Source: an uncultured Lachnospiraceae bacterium | GTDB taxonomy: Bacteria; Bacillota; Clostridia; Lachnospirales; Lachnospiraceae | Reading direction: 5' to 3' | Length of the DNA: 56,101 nt | NCBI GenBank assembly: GCA_910578605.1 | Contig: CAJTQG010000001.1 | Location: 15,843-71,943, forward strand | Shown: piece after piece, positions 1 to 7,606 of the stretch | Layout of the letters: every line of letters begins with the position of its first letter | Numbering within the stretch: the stretch's first letter is position 1 | Notes under the pieces: model-generated | What the model saw: the letters and a program-made list of their open reading frames with translations, nothing else | What the model was told of the DNA's origin: nothing | Database searches by the model: none | Program-made: the position numbers and the translations under genes

Positions 1-2
1 CT

Positions 3-743
3 AAAATTGGCGCTGCCGACAAAGGATTTGTGGGACATAAAGCCGCCAAAATGATGAAGCGTTCCAAATCTATAGAAGCACGACAGCAAAAAGCATTAGA
101 ACAAAAGTCAGCTTTACTGAAAAATATAGAATCCGCCGAGAGCTTAAAATTATATCCACTAACCCATCACAGCAATCCTCTCCTCACCTTTTGCAATGTG
201 TCAATACGTTACCAAAACCATACTATATGTGAGCCAGTATCCTTTCATGTGCAGCAGGGAGATCGAATTGTGCTTGAAGGCAAAAACGGAAGCGGCAAGA
301 GCAGCCTGCTAAAGCTCTTAATGGGAGAACACATTGAACACACAGGGACAATAACTACTGCCTCCGGTCTTATTTTATCCTATGTGCCGCAGGACACTTC
401 AAAGCTAAAGGGAACACTCTCAAAGCTTGCCGAAATTAGTCATATAGACGAAAGTTTATTTAAAGCTATTTTGCGAAAGCTTGCTCTTGAGCGGGTACAG
501 TTTGAAAAAAATATTGAGGATTTTTCAGAGGGACAAAAGAAAAAAGTATTGCTGGCAAAAAGTCTTTGTACAAGAGCACATTTGTATATTTGGGATGAAC
601 CCTTAAATTTTATTGATATTTACTCACGCATGCAAATCGAACAGCTACTACAAGAATATTCACCAACCATGATATTTGTGGAACATGACAGCGCCTTTCG
701 AGATGTCATTGCCACAAAAATAATCTCCCTCCCCTCCTTATAA
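3..743 (+). CDS. ABC-F ribosomal protection protein, Lsa/Vga-like (5'-truncated by window edge)
   Basis: C-terminal half of an ABC-F ATPase; the frame is open from base 3, so the true start lies left of the window (an internal GTG at 30 is not the start). The visible part begins with the charged interdomain linker (KAAKMMKRSKSIEARQQ), followed by one ABC domain: Walker A GKNGSGKSSL, signature FSEGQKKKVLLAKSL, Walker B LYIWDEPLNFID and H-loop EHD. ABC-F proteins are cytosolic, have no membrane domain, and displace antibiotics from the ribosome. The linker and the SEGQKKK / DEPLNFID motifs resemble the Lsa/Vga group (lincosamides, streptogramin A, pleuromutilins). Subfamily is an inference because the first ATPase domain is missing. 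It ends tail-to-tail with the next gene, overlapping it by 6 bp. Confidence 0.85.
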   Translation, partial: KIGAADKGFVGHKAAKMMKRSKSIEARQQKALEQKSALLKNIESAESLKLYPLTHHSNPLLTFCNVSIRYQNHTICEPVSFHVQQGDRIVLEGKNGSGKSSLLKLLMGEHIEHTGTITTASGLILSYVPQDTSKLKGTLSKLAEISHIDESLFKAILRKLALERVQFEKNIEDFSEGQKKKVLLAKSLCTRAHLYIWDEPLNFIDIYSRMQIEQLLQEYSPTMIFVEHDSAFRDVIATKIISLPSL

Positions 744-1277
744 AAACAATTTTTCGTATTCTGTCTTTACAAACCTGTGATAAGTTAATCCAAACGCATC
801 CTGCTCCACGCAATACACATAGGGGTCTATCTCCTCCTCCAGAAAAGAGAAGGCGATACCCCCCTCCCCATGGTGGGGGTTCTCCGTATAATCCCCGTGG
901 TTTTTCTCTGCATAACTCTGAAACAATGTTCTCACAGCTTCTATTTCACCTGTTAATAATGTCTCAAGAAAATCCCGAAGAAAATCCGAAGCTTCTATAA
1001 AATTTGCTATATATTGATTTAATTCCTTTGATATTTCTATACAAAAACGGTGTTTCTCAAGTGACACCTTCACCTCTCCCATTTCACTCATTTTTTCTGA
1101 CAAATAATTTTGGACTATTCTGCAAAACTGTTCTGCGTCCTCCTTTTCATTGATATCTATATCAAAAAAATCCTTCACTGAATCCAGAGGGTAATATAAT
1201 CTTATACTTTCTTCTTGATACCCAATTTTCAAGTGCCACTCTTTAATGGTATCTATTATATGCTTGTCTAATCTCAT
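738..1277 (-). CDS. DUF3877-like protein of unknown function
   Basis: A 179-aa soluble acidic protein with no signal peptide or membrane segment. The N-terminus (IDTIKEWHLKIGYQEESIRL) and the C-terminal aromatic stretch (DPYVYCVEQDAFGLTYHRF) remind me of the DUF3877 family of Lachnospiraceae; this is from memory, not a search. No catalytic motif is visible. The start at 1277 has an AGGAG-type ribosome-binding site about 11 nt upstream; no better in-frame start is seen. Its 3' end overlaps the convergent ABC-F gene by 6 bp, with no room for a terminator between them. Confidence 0.65.
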   Translation of the reverse strand: MRLDKHIIDTIKEWHLKIGYQEESIRLYYPLDSVKDFFDIDINEKEDAEQFCRIVQNYLSEKMSEMGEVKVSLEKHRFCIEISKELNQYIANFIEASDFLRDFLETLLTGEIEAVRTLFQSYAEKNHGDYTENPHHGEGGIAFSFLEEEIDPYVYCVEQDAFGLTYHRFVKTEYEKLFL

Positions 1278-1424
1278 CTCATATACTGCTCCTATCTGTC
1301 ATAATGTGTTTTTTAGGCTATTGTAATAGTCGGTCTAACCCAAAAACTTTACTATTGTATTTTATTATATTACTATACACCAAACAGTCAAGAAATATAA
1401 AAATAAAGAAAAGCTTATAAAACT
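1278..1424. other. AT-rich intergenic stretch
   Basis: Upstream region of the DUF3877-like gene. Very AT-rich. I see no convincing promoter pair and no ORF. Confidence 0.4.
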
Positions 1425-1463
1425 AAAAAAACGAGGAGACTGCTTGCTAGTCATCCTCGTTTT
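1425..1463 (-). terminator. Rho-independent terminator of the GNAT gene
   Basis: A 9-bp perfect stem (AAACGAGGA / TCCTCGTTT, arms 1429-1437 and 1454-1462). On the minus strand it is followed by a run of seven T. The GNAT stop codon (1447-1449) lies in the loop, so the terminator is built into the end of the gene. Confidence 0.85.
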
Positions 1464-1965
1464 CTCTTAAAAGAGCATACATTTTCATATCCAATACTTT
1501 ACCATTTTTAACGGCATTATTTCTAAGAAGTCCCTCATATTGGAAGCCTGCCTTTTCAAGAACCCGACAGGAGGAAATATTAAAGCTAAAAGGTTCTGCA
1601 AATATCCTAATAATATCCGTATTTTCAAATATATAACGGCAAGTTTTCTTCACTGCACTTGTCATAATTCCCTTCCCCCAATATGGCTCGCCAATATAAT
1701 AACCCATTTCGGCAGTTCTGAAATGAATATTGCCGCATCTAAAAACACCGATACTGCCCACCACCCTATCATGGACAGTGATTGCAAATGCAAAGGTTCT
1801 TGTTTTATCTTCCAAGAGCATTGCTCTTATAAATTCCTGGGCATCCTTTTTTGTGTAAGGATATGGCAGTCCATCCCGCAGATTGTTCAGAATATTTTTA
1901 TTATTTAATAATTCTGCCAGATTATCAGCATCCTCTATATGCCACTCTCTAATAGAACATTCCAA
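1447..1965 (-). CDS. GNAT N-acetyltransferase (RimJ/RimL-like)
   Basis: A 172-aa acetyl-CoA-dependent acetyltransferase. The fold is readable: N-terminal SIREWHIEDADNLAELLNN, central VVGSIGVFRCGN strand, EMGYYIGEPYWGKGIMTSAV as the acetyl-CoA pyrophosphate loop (Q/RxxGxG-like WGKGIM), and the C-terminal NISSCRVLEKAGFQYEG motif of RimJ/RimL relatives. I chose the TTG at 1963-1965: it sits 6-7 nt after AAAGAGGTG, and the protein then starts right at the domain, whereas the longer ATG start (2034) adds 23 unrelated residues and has no ribosome-binding site. The acceptor substrate (ribosomal N-terminus or a small molecule) cannot be told. It is a single-gene transcript with its own promoter and terminator. 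Confidence 0.85.
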   Translation of the reverse strand: MECSIREWHIEDADNLAELLNNKNILNNLRDGLPYPYTKKDAQEFIRAMLLEDKTRTFAFAITVHDRVVGSIGVFRCGNIHFRTAEMGYYIGEPYWGKGIMTSAVKKTCRYIFENTDIIRIFAEPFSFNISSCRVLEKAGFQYEGLLRNNAVKNGKVLDMKMYALLRENEDD

Positions 1966-2039
1966 ACTTAAACACCTCTTTCGTCTTGTAACCATAAATA
2001 TACATAAGCACAAATACCATTGACCTTTTGACAAGTATG

Positions 2040-2069
2040 ATTATACATTTCATCACAACAGGATGTCAA
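2040..2069 (-). promoter_or_regulatory. Sigma-A-type promoter of the GNAT gene
   Basis: On the minus strand TTGACA (2064-2069), an 18-bp spacer, then TATAAT (2040-2045). Both hexamers match consensus. The predicted transcription start is near 2033, about 68 nt before the chosen TTG start. Confidence 0.75.
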
Positions 2070-2163
2070 GTTCACAACTACTCACAAGCACATAGTTTTG
2101 CATCCCAATATTCTAACAGTCAAATATTTTCCCAATATATGAATCTTGTATTTTTCCAGTGAA

Positions 2164-4251
2164 CTAATCTTTAATCATGTTTTTGCTTTGTATAAAGGTT
2201 GCCAAAAAATATCCTCCATATATAATTACCAGAAATCCCGCAGTTGCAAGTATAGATGGAAGCAAATCCTTTGTTTTTATATGAACTGACAATAATTTCA
2301 ATGCAAACTGAATGCCAAACACTGAGTGCAATATAGCCAGGCACAGAGGTACCAAAAAGAAGATTCCAATTTGCTTAAAGAGGGACTGGTGAATCATACT
2401 GTCATCCATACCTATTTTTCTCAAAATGCCATATCTCTGCTTATTATCTGAAGTTTCCGTCAATTCCTTTAATGCCAAGATTGCAGCACTGGCGATGAGG
2501 AAAATAAATCCTAGATATATGGCAATAAATGTAATAATATTTGTAATGCCTACACTAGATTCTATAGTAGCAATTTTTGTAATGCCATCCAGCTCTCCTA
2601 TAGATGATTTTTTCTTCAGTTCCTTTAATAACTTAGATTCCTCCTCATCTGCAAAGATTTTTTCAATTTCCTTTTTCTCCTCTTGTGTATCTCCATTATA
2701 GTTTGCTGCCAAAAAATAATATTGTATCTGGCTGTCCTTCAATTCACAGCTGTCCGGCACAAGATAAATTCCAGTATTCATATGAGATGTACCCATATTT
2801 ATATAACCTTCCTGACACTTGTCATATTTACTTTTATATGTCTTGCCGTTAATGGTAATCTCAGGAGCTTCCTGTAATGCCATATTCCTAAATTCTACCA
2901 TGCTGTCAAAATCACAAAGGACAATATACTCCTCATCCTTTAGCTCATATTCCTTTATCCCGTACAATTTAGCTATCCGATTATAATCTGACACTTTTAC
3001 AATCTGCTCTAAGGTTTCATACCTTAAATAAGGATATTGCTCAGAAATGCTGTCAAAAACACTATCCAACGTGCGCTCCCATGTCAGCCCTTCCACTGTA
3101 TAGTATTTTAACTCCACCACATCCCGAAGTATATTCATATCCATATTGCAATTCTTAAGCGTCTGGCTAATCTCTCTGTGAGAATCTTTCATCTGCTCCT
3201 TTGTCCACTGACTATTTGATTGTTTTTTATTTTTATCATTGGATAAATTTGCCTGTTTTATTAAATTGATATCTACTGGTGTCATCTCTTCTAAATCTTT
3301 TGTAAGATAGCGATTGATTGACAAACCAGAAGACAAAAGGGATATTGTCATAAACAAAAGTAAGCAGATGATGGTAATGCTAAAAACTGTTGTGTTAATT
3401 TTATTGTGAATCTGGCGGAGCACAAACATATTATTTCCTTTTAAATAGATTCCCTTTCTGGATTGAACAACTTTTAAGATAAAACCAGACAATGACCAAA
3501 AAATGAAAAAAGTTGCTACAATGCCCATCAGAATAGGAATCCAAAGGTTATTTAATTTTATATTTTCAAAATTCCCTGTCACCATGTAATAGGCCCAACC
3601 TAGCAGCACTGCAGATGCTAAAAAAATAAACACACATGCAATAGGATTTTTCATCTTTATTTTTTCGTTTTTGCGAACGGCAGTGAGCAAGTCAATCAAT
3701 TTATATCGGGATATAGTGAAGGTATTAAAAAACATAACCGCCCCATACATCACACCAAAGCACACAATTGTTTTACTCAGCGCCGCTCCGGAAAATACAA
3801 ATTCGTATTTGCTCATATCTGCTTTAAACAGCTTTACAACAAGCACAGACATGAGCTGGGAGCAAAACACCCCGATAAGCAAACCAACAATTAAGGAAAA
3901 CAAGCCAATCCAAATTGTTTCAAACAATAAAATTTTTGATATCTGACTTTTTCCCATACCCAATGTCATATATAAACCAAATTCTTTTTTTCTTCTCTTA
4001 ATCAAAAAATTGTTGGCATATACTATGAGAAATCCTAACACTACTGCCACACCGACGGAAATGTATCCTAGCGTCTCCACCATCAGCTTAATGATATCTC
4101 TTGTGTTTTTGCTCACTTCCATCATTGCCTGCTGACTGTCAAGAGAATTAAACATATAAAATACTGCCACACCAAAAATTAAAGTTAAAAAATAGATGGT
4201 GTAATCCTTTATACTTTTTTGAATATTTTTAATGGATAGCTTATATAACAT
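2164..4251 (-). CDS. BceB-type ABC transporter permease (FtsX-like)
   Basis: A 695-aa membrane subunit of a Bce-type transporter, which confers resistance to peptide antibiotics acting on lipid-II cycle intermediates. Layout is that of the family: one N-terminal helix, three helices (about 60-190), further helices (about 200-310), a large extracellular domain (about 315-570), then three C-terminal helices (about 575-690). The FtsX-type segments IYANNFLIKRRKKEFGLYMT and LKELTETSDNKQRYGILRKIG are typical. The start overlaps the ATPase gene by 11 bp, so the two are translationally coupled. No two-component system lies next to it, which is unusual; a BceRS-like pair occurs about 22 kb away at 27496-29201. 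Confidence 0.9.
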   Translation of the reverse strand: MLYKLSIKNIQKSIKDYTIYFLTLIFGVAVFYMFNSLDSQQAMMEVSKNTRDIIKLMVETLGYISVGVAVVLGFLIVYANNFLIKRRKKEFGLYMTLGMGKSQISKILLFETIWIGLFSLIVGLLIGVFCSQLMSVLVVKLFKADMSKYEFVFSGAALSKTIVCFGVMYGAVMFFNTFTISRYKLIDLLTAVRKNEKIKMKNPIACVFIFLASAVLLGWAYYMVTGNFENIKLNNLWIPILMGIVATFFIFWSLSGFILKVVQSRKGIYLKGNNMFVLRQIHNKINTTVFSITIICLLLFMTISLLSSGLSINRYLTKDLEEMTPVDINLIKQANLSNDKNKKQSNSQWTKEQMKDSHREISQTLKNCNMDMNILRDVVELKYYTVEGLTWERTLDSVFDSISEQYPYLRYETLEQIVKVSDYNRIAKLYGIKEYELKDEEYIVLCDFDSMVEFRNMALQEAPEITINGKTYKSKYDKCQEGYINMGTSHMNTGIYLVPDSCELKDSQIQYYFLAANYNGDTQEEKKEIEKIFADEEESKLLKELKKKSSIGELDGITKIATIESSVGITNIITFIAIYLGFIFLIASAAILALKELTETSDNKQRYGILRKIGMDDSMIHQSLFKQIGIFFLVPLCLAILHSVFGIQFALKLLSVHIKTKDLLPSILATAGFLVIIYGGYFLATFIQSKNMIKD

Positions 4252-5008
4252 CGTTCAGCGCACCTCCTAACAGCGTCACTACATCAATGATTTTTTCAAA
4301 AAACTGTTTTCTTGAGCTGTCTCCCTTGTGAATTTCATTAAAGATTTTTCCGTCCTTAATAAATAAAATGCGATTGGCATAACTTGCCGTGAAGGCGTCA
4401 TGTGTCACCATCAATATCGTTGCTCCCATATATTGATTCAGCACACTGAAGCTGTCTAACAATTGTCTTGCAGACTTGGAGTCCAATGCACCTGTGGGCT
4501 CATCTGCCAATACAAGCTTTGGATTGGTAATAATGGCTCTAGCGGATGCCACCCTCTGTTTTTGCCCGCCGGATATTTGATAAGGATACTTTTGTAAAAT
4601 ACTTTTAATATCTAATTTTTCAGCAATTTCTAGCACCCTCTCGTCAATCTCAGCAGCCTTCACTTTCTGAATGGTCAATGCCAGCGCAATATTTTCATAG
4701 GCAGTCAAAGTATCCAACAAATTAAAGTCCTGAAAAATAAATCCCAACTCCTGACGGCGAAAGGCATTTAACTGCTTTCCCTTCAGTTTTGTAATATCCT
4801 GACCATTGAGCAGTATATGTCCTGCCGTCACCCTGTCAATAGTGGAGATACAATTTAAAAGAGTTGTCTTTCCGCTGCCGCTAGACCCCATAATACCGAT
4901 AAATTCCCCCTCATCCACACCAAAACTAATATCATCAATTGCTTTGGTGAGATTTGCCTTACTCCCATAATATTTTTCAATCTGCTGAACCTGCAATACC
5001 TGTTTCAT
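4241..5008 (-). CDS. BceA-type ABC transporter ATP-binding protein
   Basis: A 255-aa ATPase partner of the BceB-like permease. Walker A GSSGSGKTTLLN, Q-loop FQDFNLLD, signature SGGQKQRVASARAI, Walker B LVLADEPTGALD and H-loop MVTHD are all intact. The LADEPTGALDSKSARQLL stretch is typical of the MacB/LolD/BceA class. Start ATG at 5006-5008 follows TATGGAGGATTCGT, an excellent ribosome-binding site; the upstream in-frame ATG (5062) has none. The first gene of a two-gene operon, with a candidate BceR box and promoter 120-180 bp upstream. Confidence 0.92.
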   Translation of the reverse strand: MKQVLQVQQIEKYYGSKANLTKAIDDISFGVDEGEFIGIMGSSGSGKTTLLNCISTIDRVTAGHILLNGQDITKLKGKQLNAFRRQELGFIFQDFNLLDTLTAYENIALALTIQKVKAAEIDERVLEIAEKLDIKSILQKYPYQISGGQKQRVASARAIITNPKLVLADEPTGALDSKSARQLLDSFSVLNQYMGATILMVTHDAFTASYANRILFIKDGKIFNEIHKGDSSRKQFFEKIIDVVTLLGGALNDVI

Positions 5009-5123
5009 ACGAATCCTCCATAATATATATTTTTCTATCACCATATCTGGTCTGTCAACCACAGTCTAATAATTTTGTAAAAATTTTCGTTGTAATTTTC
5101 ATAAAATCTTGGTGACAATATGA

Positions 5124-5188
5124 ATTATATCTATTTTTTTCATGGGATGCCATAGATTTATCTTACAACAAGCTTACAATTTTGTAAG
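5124..5188 (-). promoter_or_regulatory. Candidate BceR-type operator and promoter of bceAB
   Basis: The operator is an inverted repeat CTTACAATTTTGTAAG at 5173-5188. It fits the TnACA-N4-TGTnA pattern described for Bce-type response regulators. On the minus strand a TATAAT -10 (5124-5129) lies 17 bp from a weak -35, TGGCAT (5147-5152). The box is centred about 63 bp upstream of the predicted start, a usual position for an activator of a promoter with a poor -35. The link to the distant BceR-like regulator is inference. Confidence 0.6.
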
Positions 5189-5205
5189 GTTTTTTGGGGG
5201 GAGTC

Positions 5206-5236
5206 CAGTCTCTTACCAAAAGTCTGCAAGAGACTG
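5206..5236. repeat. 9-bp perfect inverted repeat
   Basis: CAGTCTCTT (5206-5214) and AAGAGACTG (5228-5236) with a 13-nt loop. No T-tract follows on either strand, so it is not an obvious terminator. It lies just upstream of the bceAB operator. Confidence 0.5.
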
Positions 5237-5280
5237 TAAATAGAGGGATTACAAGAAGTCAGGGAATGTGCCAGTAGGGA

Positions 5281-5550
5281 TTATTTTTTTATAATTTTGC
5301 ATACTTTTTCATTGAAATGTCTAAAGGAACAGTTTTTAATAGAATTTAATAATAAGAAAAACAGCGGAATCATCACACCTGTATATGTGTTCATTCCACC
5401 GTTTTTCTTGTCTATGCACCCCAGTGTAAGTGCTTCCCTTTTATTGTTGTAAATGCCAAGCTCTTTTGTACTGCCGTGGGCATAATTCCTACGGATATAG
5501 TCTTCAGAAACAGCATGGTTGAACATTGCCAGAGGCATTTTGTCAGACAA
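5281..5550 (-). other. Doubtful 89-aa ORF spanning two hairpins
   Basis: An open frame with no recognised domain. It has one hydrophobic patch (GVMIPLFFLLLN) after residue 55 and a basic tail. I doubt it is a gene in this form: its start codon lies inside a long imperfect hairpin (5529-5570) and a terminator-like hairpin (5354-5409) lies in its middle. It may be a fragment of a lost gene or simply open by chance across a small-RNA locus. No similarity was recognised. Confidence 0.2.
5354..5409 (-). terminator. Terminator-like 17-bp hairpin
   Basis: Arms 5354-5370 and 5393-5409 (AAGAAAAAC... / ...GTTTTTCTT). Read on the minus strand all 17 positions pair, with two G-U wobbles; on the plus strand those two positions are A-C mismatches. 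That asymmetry points to a transcript running leftward. The arm ends in TTTTTCTT followed by more T/A. Confidence 0.55.
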
Positions 5551-5570
5551 CGTCTGAAAAATGCTTCTGG
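5529..5570. repeat. Long imperfect hairpin
   Basis: CCAGA-GCATTTT-CAGAC at 5529-5548 pairs with GTCTG-AAAATGC-TCTGG at 5552-5570, broken only by one or two unpaired or wobble bases. Possible 5' structure of a small transcript that ends at the 5354-5409 hairpin. Confidence 0.45.
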
Positions 5571-5658
5571 TTAGGAAAAATCCCCTAAATCCCTATAATA
5601 TTAGTATAAGCAAATTGGTATTCTATAGATAATTTTGTATTATCGGAAGTTCTTATAC

Positions 5659-5739
5659 AAAAAATCTAGACAAAATTCTCTTGTCATAATTGCAAATCCT
5701 TTATTTTCAAGCATCCTGCAATCAAAAAATCTAGACAAA
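5659..5739. repeat. 16-bp direct repeat, two copies
   Basis: AAAAAATCTAGACAAA occurs exactly at 5659-5674 and 5724-5739, 65 bp apart, just downstream of the DUF1016 gene. Could be a footprint of a recombination event; nothing else supports that. Confidence 0.4.
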
Positions 5740-5748
5740 TGCATTTTT

Positions 5749-6774
5749 CTAATTCTCTTCATCAAACATAATCTTATCCACTAACTGCTTTAATTCTTCC
5801 CTATTGGGTAAATACAACTCATATTTTGAAACAAACAAATTTGTATCCATTCCATAAGTAGCATATTTTACTAATAATTCGTCCTTATCCCTCGCTAATA
5901 CAATACCAATAGGCGGGTTATCATCTGGTTCATTTTCTTCTTCTGCAAAATATCCCATGTACATATTCATTTGCCCGATATCATCATATTGAACTGCATT
6001 TACCTTTAAATCAATTAAAACAAAACACTTCAAAATGCGGTGATAAAACACTAAATCACATTTGTAAATATGATTATTGATATTCATGGGAAACTGTTCT
6101 TTGACAAAAGTAAAACCTTTCCCCAGTTCTAACAAAAACTCCTGCAAATTAGCACATATTTTGCGCTCTAATTCGCTCTCATCATAATGACTATCTGCAT
6201 TAAGATTTAAAAACTCAAGTGTATAAACATCTTTTATAATGTCCTGTGGCTTTTCTATTATAGCGCCCTTGTTTGCAAGCTCTAAAATCCCTTTTTTATC
6301 CTTACTGGCTGCCAGCCGCAAAAATAACGCACTCTTTTTCTGCCTTTTTAATGTGCGGACATCCCAATGCTCTGCAATACATTGTTTAGAATAAAATTCC
6401 CGTTCCATTTCATCATCAATACGAATTAATTCACATATATGTGACCATGTCAACTTTTCCACATTTTCATATCCATTTGGATATGTCTGATAAAATTTTC
6501 TCATGTTATAGAGATTAGGTCTGCTATAGCCTTTTCCCATTCTCAAAGTCAAATCGTTTGCAAGGGATTTTAATAGATTCAATCCATATTCCGCATGTTC
6601 TTTCCCCTGCTGCTCAAATTCTACAATATATCTGCCATTATCCCAATAAGTCTCTAACTGGCTTTTCTTTACCTCTGTTGCTGCTTTTGCTACACCCTGT
6701 TCTATCCGTTTCGCTATCTTATCAACAAGTACTTTATATTCTTTTGTAGTATCCGTTGTTTTTATATCATTCAT
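5749..6774 (-). CDS. DUF1016 / YhcG-family PDDEXK nuclease-like protein
   Basis: A 341-aa protein with the two parts of the YhcG family. The N-terminal helical DUF1016_N region (about 1-170) shows ETYWDNGRYIVEFEQQG, GKGYSRPNLYNMRKFYQ and LTWSHICELIRI. The C-terminal PD-(D/E)xK-like domain (about 175-335) carries CDLVFYHR, then the active-site strand LIDLK in place of the more common IELK, then GQMNMYM. Start ATG at 6772-6774 follows GGGGGTG; the longer ORF start (6822) has no ribosome-binding site. Members are predicted nucleases of unclear role, often found in mobile or defence regions. The neighbours here (broken genes, hairpins, direct repeat) fit an accessory island. Function otherwise unknown. 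Confidence 0.85.
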   Translation of the reverse strand: MNDIKTTDTTKEYKVLVDKIAKRIEQGVAKAATEVKKSQLETYWDNGRYIVEFEQQGKEHAEYGLNLLKSLANDLTLRMGKGYSRPNLYNMRKFYQTYPNGYENVEKLTWSHICELIRIDDEMEREFYSKQCIAEHWDVRTLKRQKKSALFLRLAASKDKKGILELANKGAIIEKPQDIIKDVYTLEFLNLNADSHYDESELERKICANLQEFLLELGKGFTFVKEQFPMNINNHIYKCDLVFYHRILKCFVLIDLKVNAVQYDDIGQMNMYMGYFAEEENEPDDNPPIGIVLARDKDELLVKYATYGMDTNLFVSKYELYLPNREELKQLVDKIMFDEEN

Positions 6775-6850
6775 ACAGGCACCCCCGAATCTACATACTA
6801 TTTGTAAAATCAACATACACATTTATTTCATTATAACAATCCTTACCAAA

Positions 6851-6879
6851 ATTATCCACTATAACTTAAATTTTGTCAA
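6851..6879 (-). promoter_or_regulatory. Promoter of the DUF1016 gene
   Basis: Minus strand TTGACA (6874-6879), 17-bp spacer, GATAAT (6851-6856). Predicted start near 6844, about 70 nt before the gene. Confidence 0.65.
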
Positions 6880-6932
6880 AAGAACCCCCGCAAGCCCAAC
6901 CCAAGACCTACGGAAGTTCCCATCAAACACTA

Positions 6933-7173
6933 TTACCACACCTCCAAACTATCTTCCTCATCTACCCAAGCCTGCATCTCTCCATCCAAATACAGTCTCG
7001 CATATTCTAGTGGCTCATCAATCGCCAGTGCATTCAAAGCACACTGTGAATTGGGGGTTACCTTCAAACCCATGCTCCGCCTTACCACAGTCAATCCGCA
7101 GCAAATAGCCATTAAATGTTGTAATATCAATGCTATTGTGATACTTATTGTACCTTGCATATATCAGTTGCAT
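6933..7173 (-). pseudogene. Frameshifted DUF6061-like small protein gene
   Basis: The gene starts at ATG 7171-7173 behind GGAAAGGACGG and reads MQLIYARYNKYHNSIDIT, then NGYLLRIDCGKAEHG. It then needs a one-base shift, near a GGGTTTG stretch around 7085-7095, to continue as LKVTPNSQCALNALAIDEP and LEYARLYLDGEMQAWVD. Joined, it resembles small DUF6061-type proteins carried on mobile elements of gut Firmicutes (strand, acidic strand, then PLEYA-x-LYLDG); this is recall, not a search. In the unshifted frame it stops about 17 codons after the break. A single extra T would explain it; sequencing error is the alternative. Confidence 0.55.
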
Positions 7174-7179
7174 TATCAT

Positions 7180-7406
7180 CCGTCCTTTCCCGAGTAATTT
7201 CCAATCCTCACTTCTTAATGTTTCATCACAAAACCACTGGCATTGTTGCCCCTCTTAAAATTCCATTTCACATCATCGTCCCAAAGCTCCCTCATTTGGT
7301 GTAAAACTGGTGTAAATTTCCCTCCCATGTCCTCACAAACTCCCTAAATTTCAATATTCCCTCACCACATCCTCCACTTACGGTTTTATAAGCTAAGAAG
7401 AATGGC
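7180..7406. other. Non-coding or relic stretch
   Basis: Holds one 37-aa minus-strand ORF (7215-7328, ending NNASGFVMKH) with a poorly placed GAGG. A second open frame overlaps its 5' side (ILKFREFVRTWEG). Both read like pieces of one degraded gene; no family was recognised. Confidence 0.3.
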
Positions 7407-7449
7407 TAAACAGCCCTGTGAAGTAATTATTCCTTCACAGGGCTGTTTA
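7407..7449. terminator. Strong 17-bp hairpin, probable bidirectional terminator
   Basis: Perfect arms 7407-7423 and 7433-7449 (TAAACAGCCCTGTGAAG and its complement) with a 9-nt loop. T-rich sequence follows on the plus side; on the minus side the arm ends in TTTA. It lies 160 bp past the stop of the leftward xylan operon and is the only terminator candidate for it. Confidence 0.7.
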
Positions 7450-7606
7450 TTGTTTCATTTACTATATTCATTTGTAACCATTCAGAGCCACACAGATTTA
7501 TATAACACAGACTGTGCAAGTTTGCTGAAAACTGTTTTTATAAATCTATATGACGAATAGTCATCTCATTAATTATATCTTACCTATTTCTTTATTGTAT
7601 GACAAA

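Noticed and set aside
1540..1908. 122-aa plus-strand ORF
   Set aside because: Lies entirely inside the GNAT gene on the other strand and shows no protein features.
5281..5550. Real small membrane protein gene
   Set aside because: Its start is inside one hairpin and a terminator-like hairpin lies in the middle; kept only as a doubtful ORF.
5659..5739. Attachment-site pair of an integrated element
   Set aside because: The 16-bp repeats are only 65 bp apart and enclose no gene.
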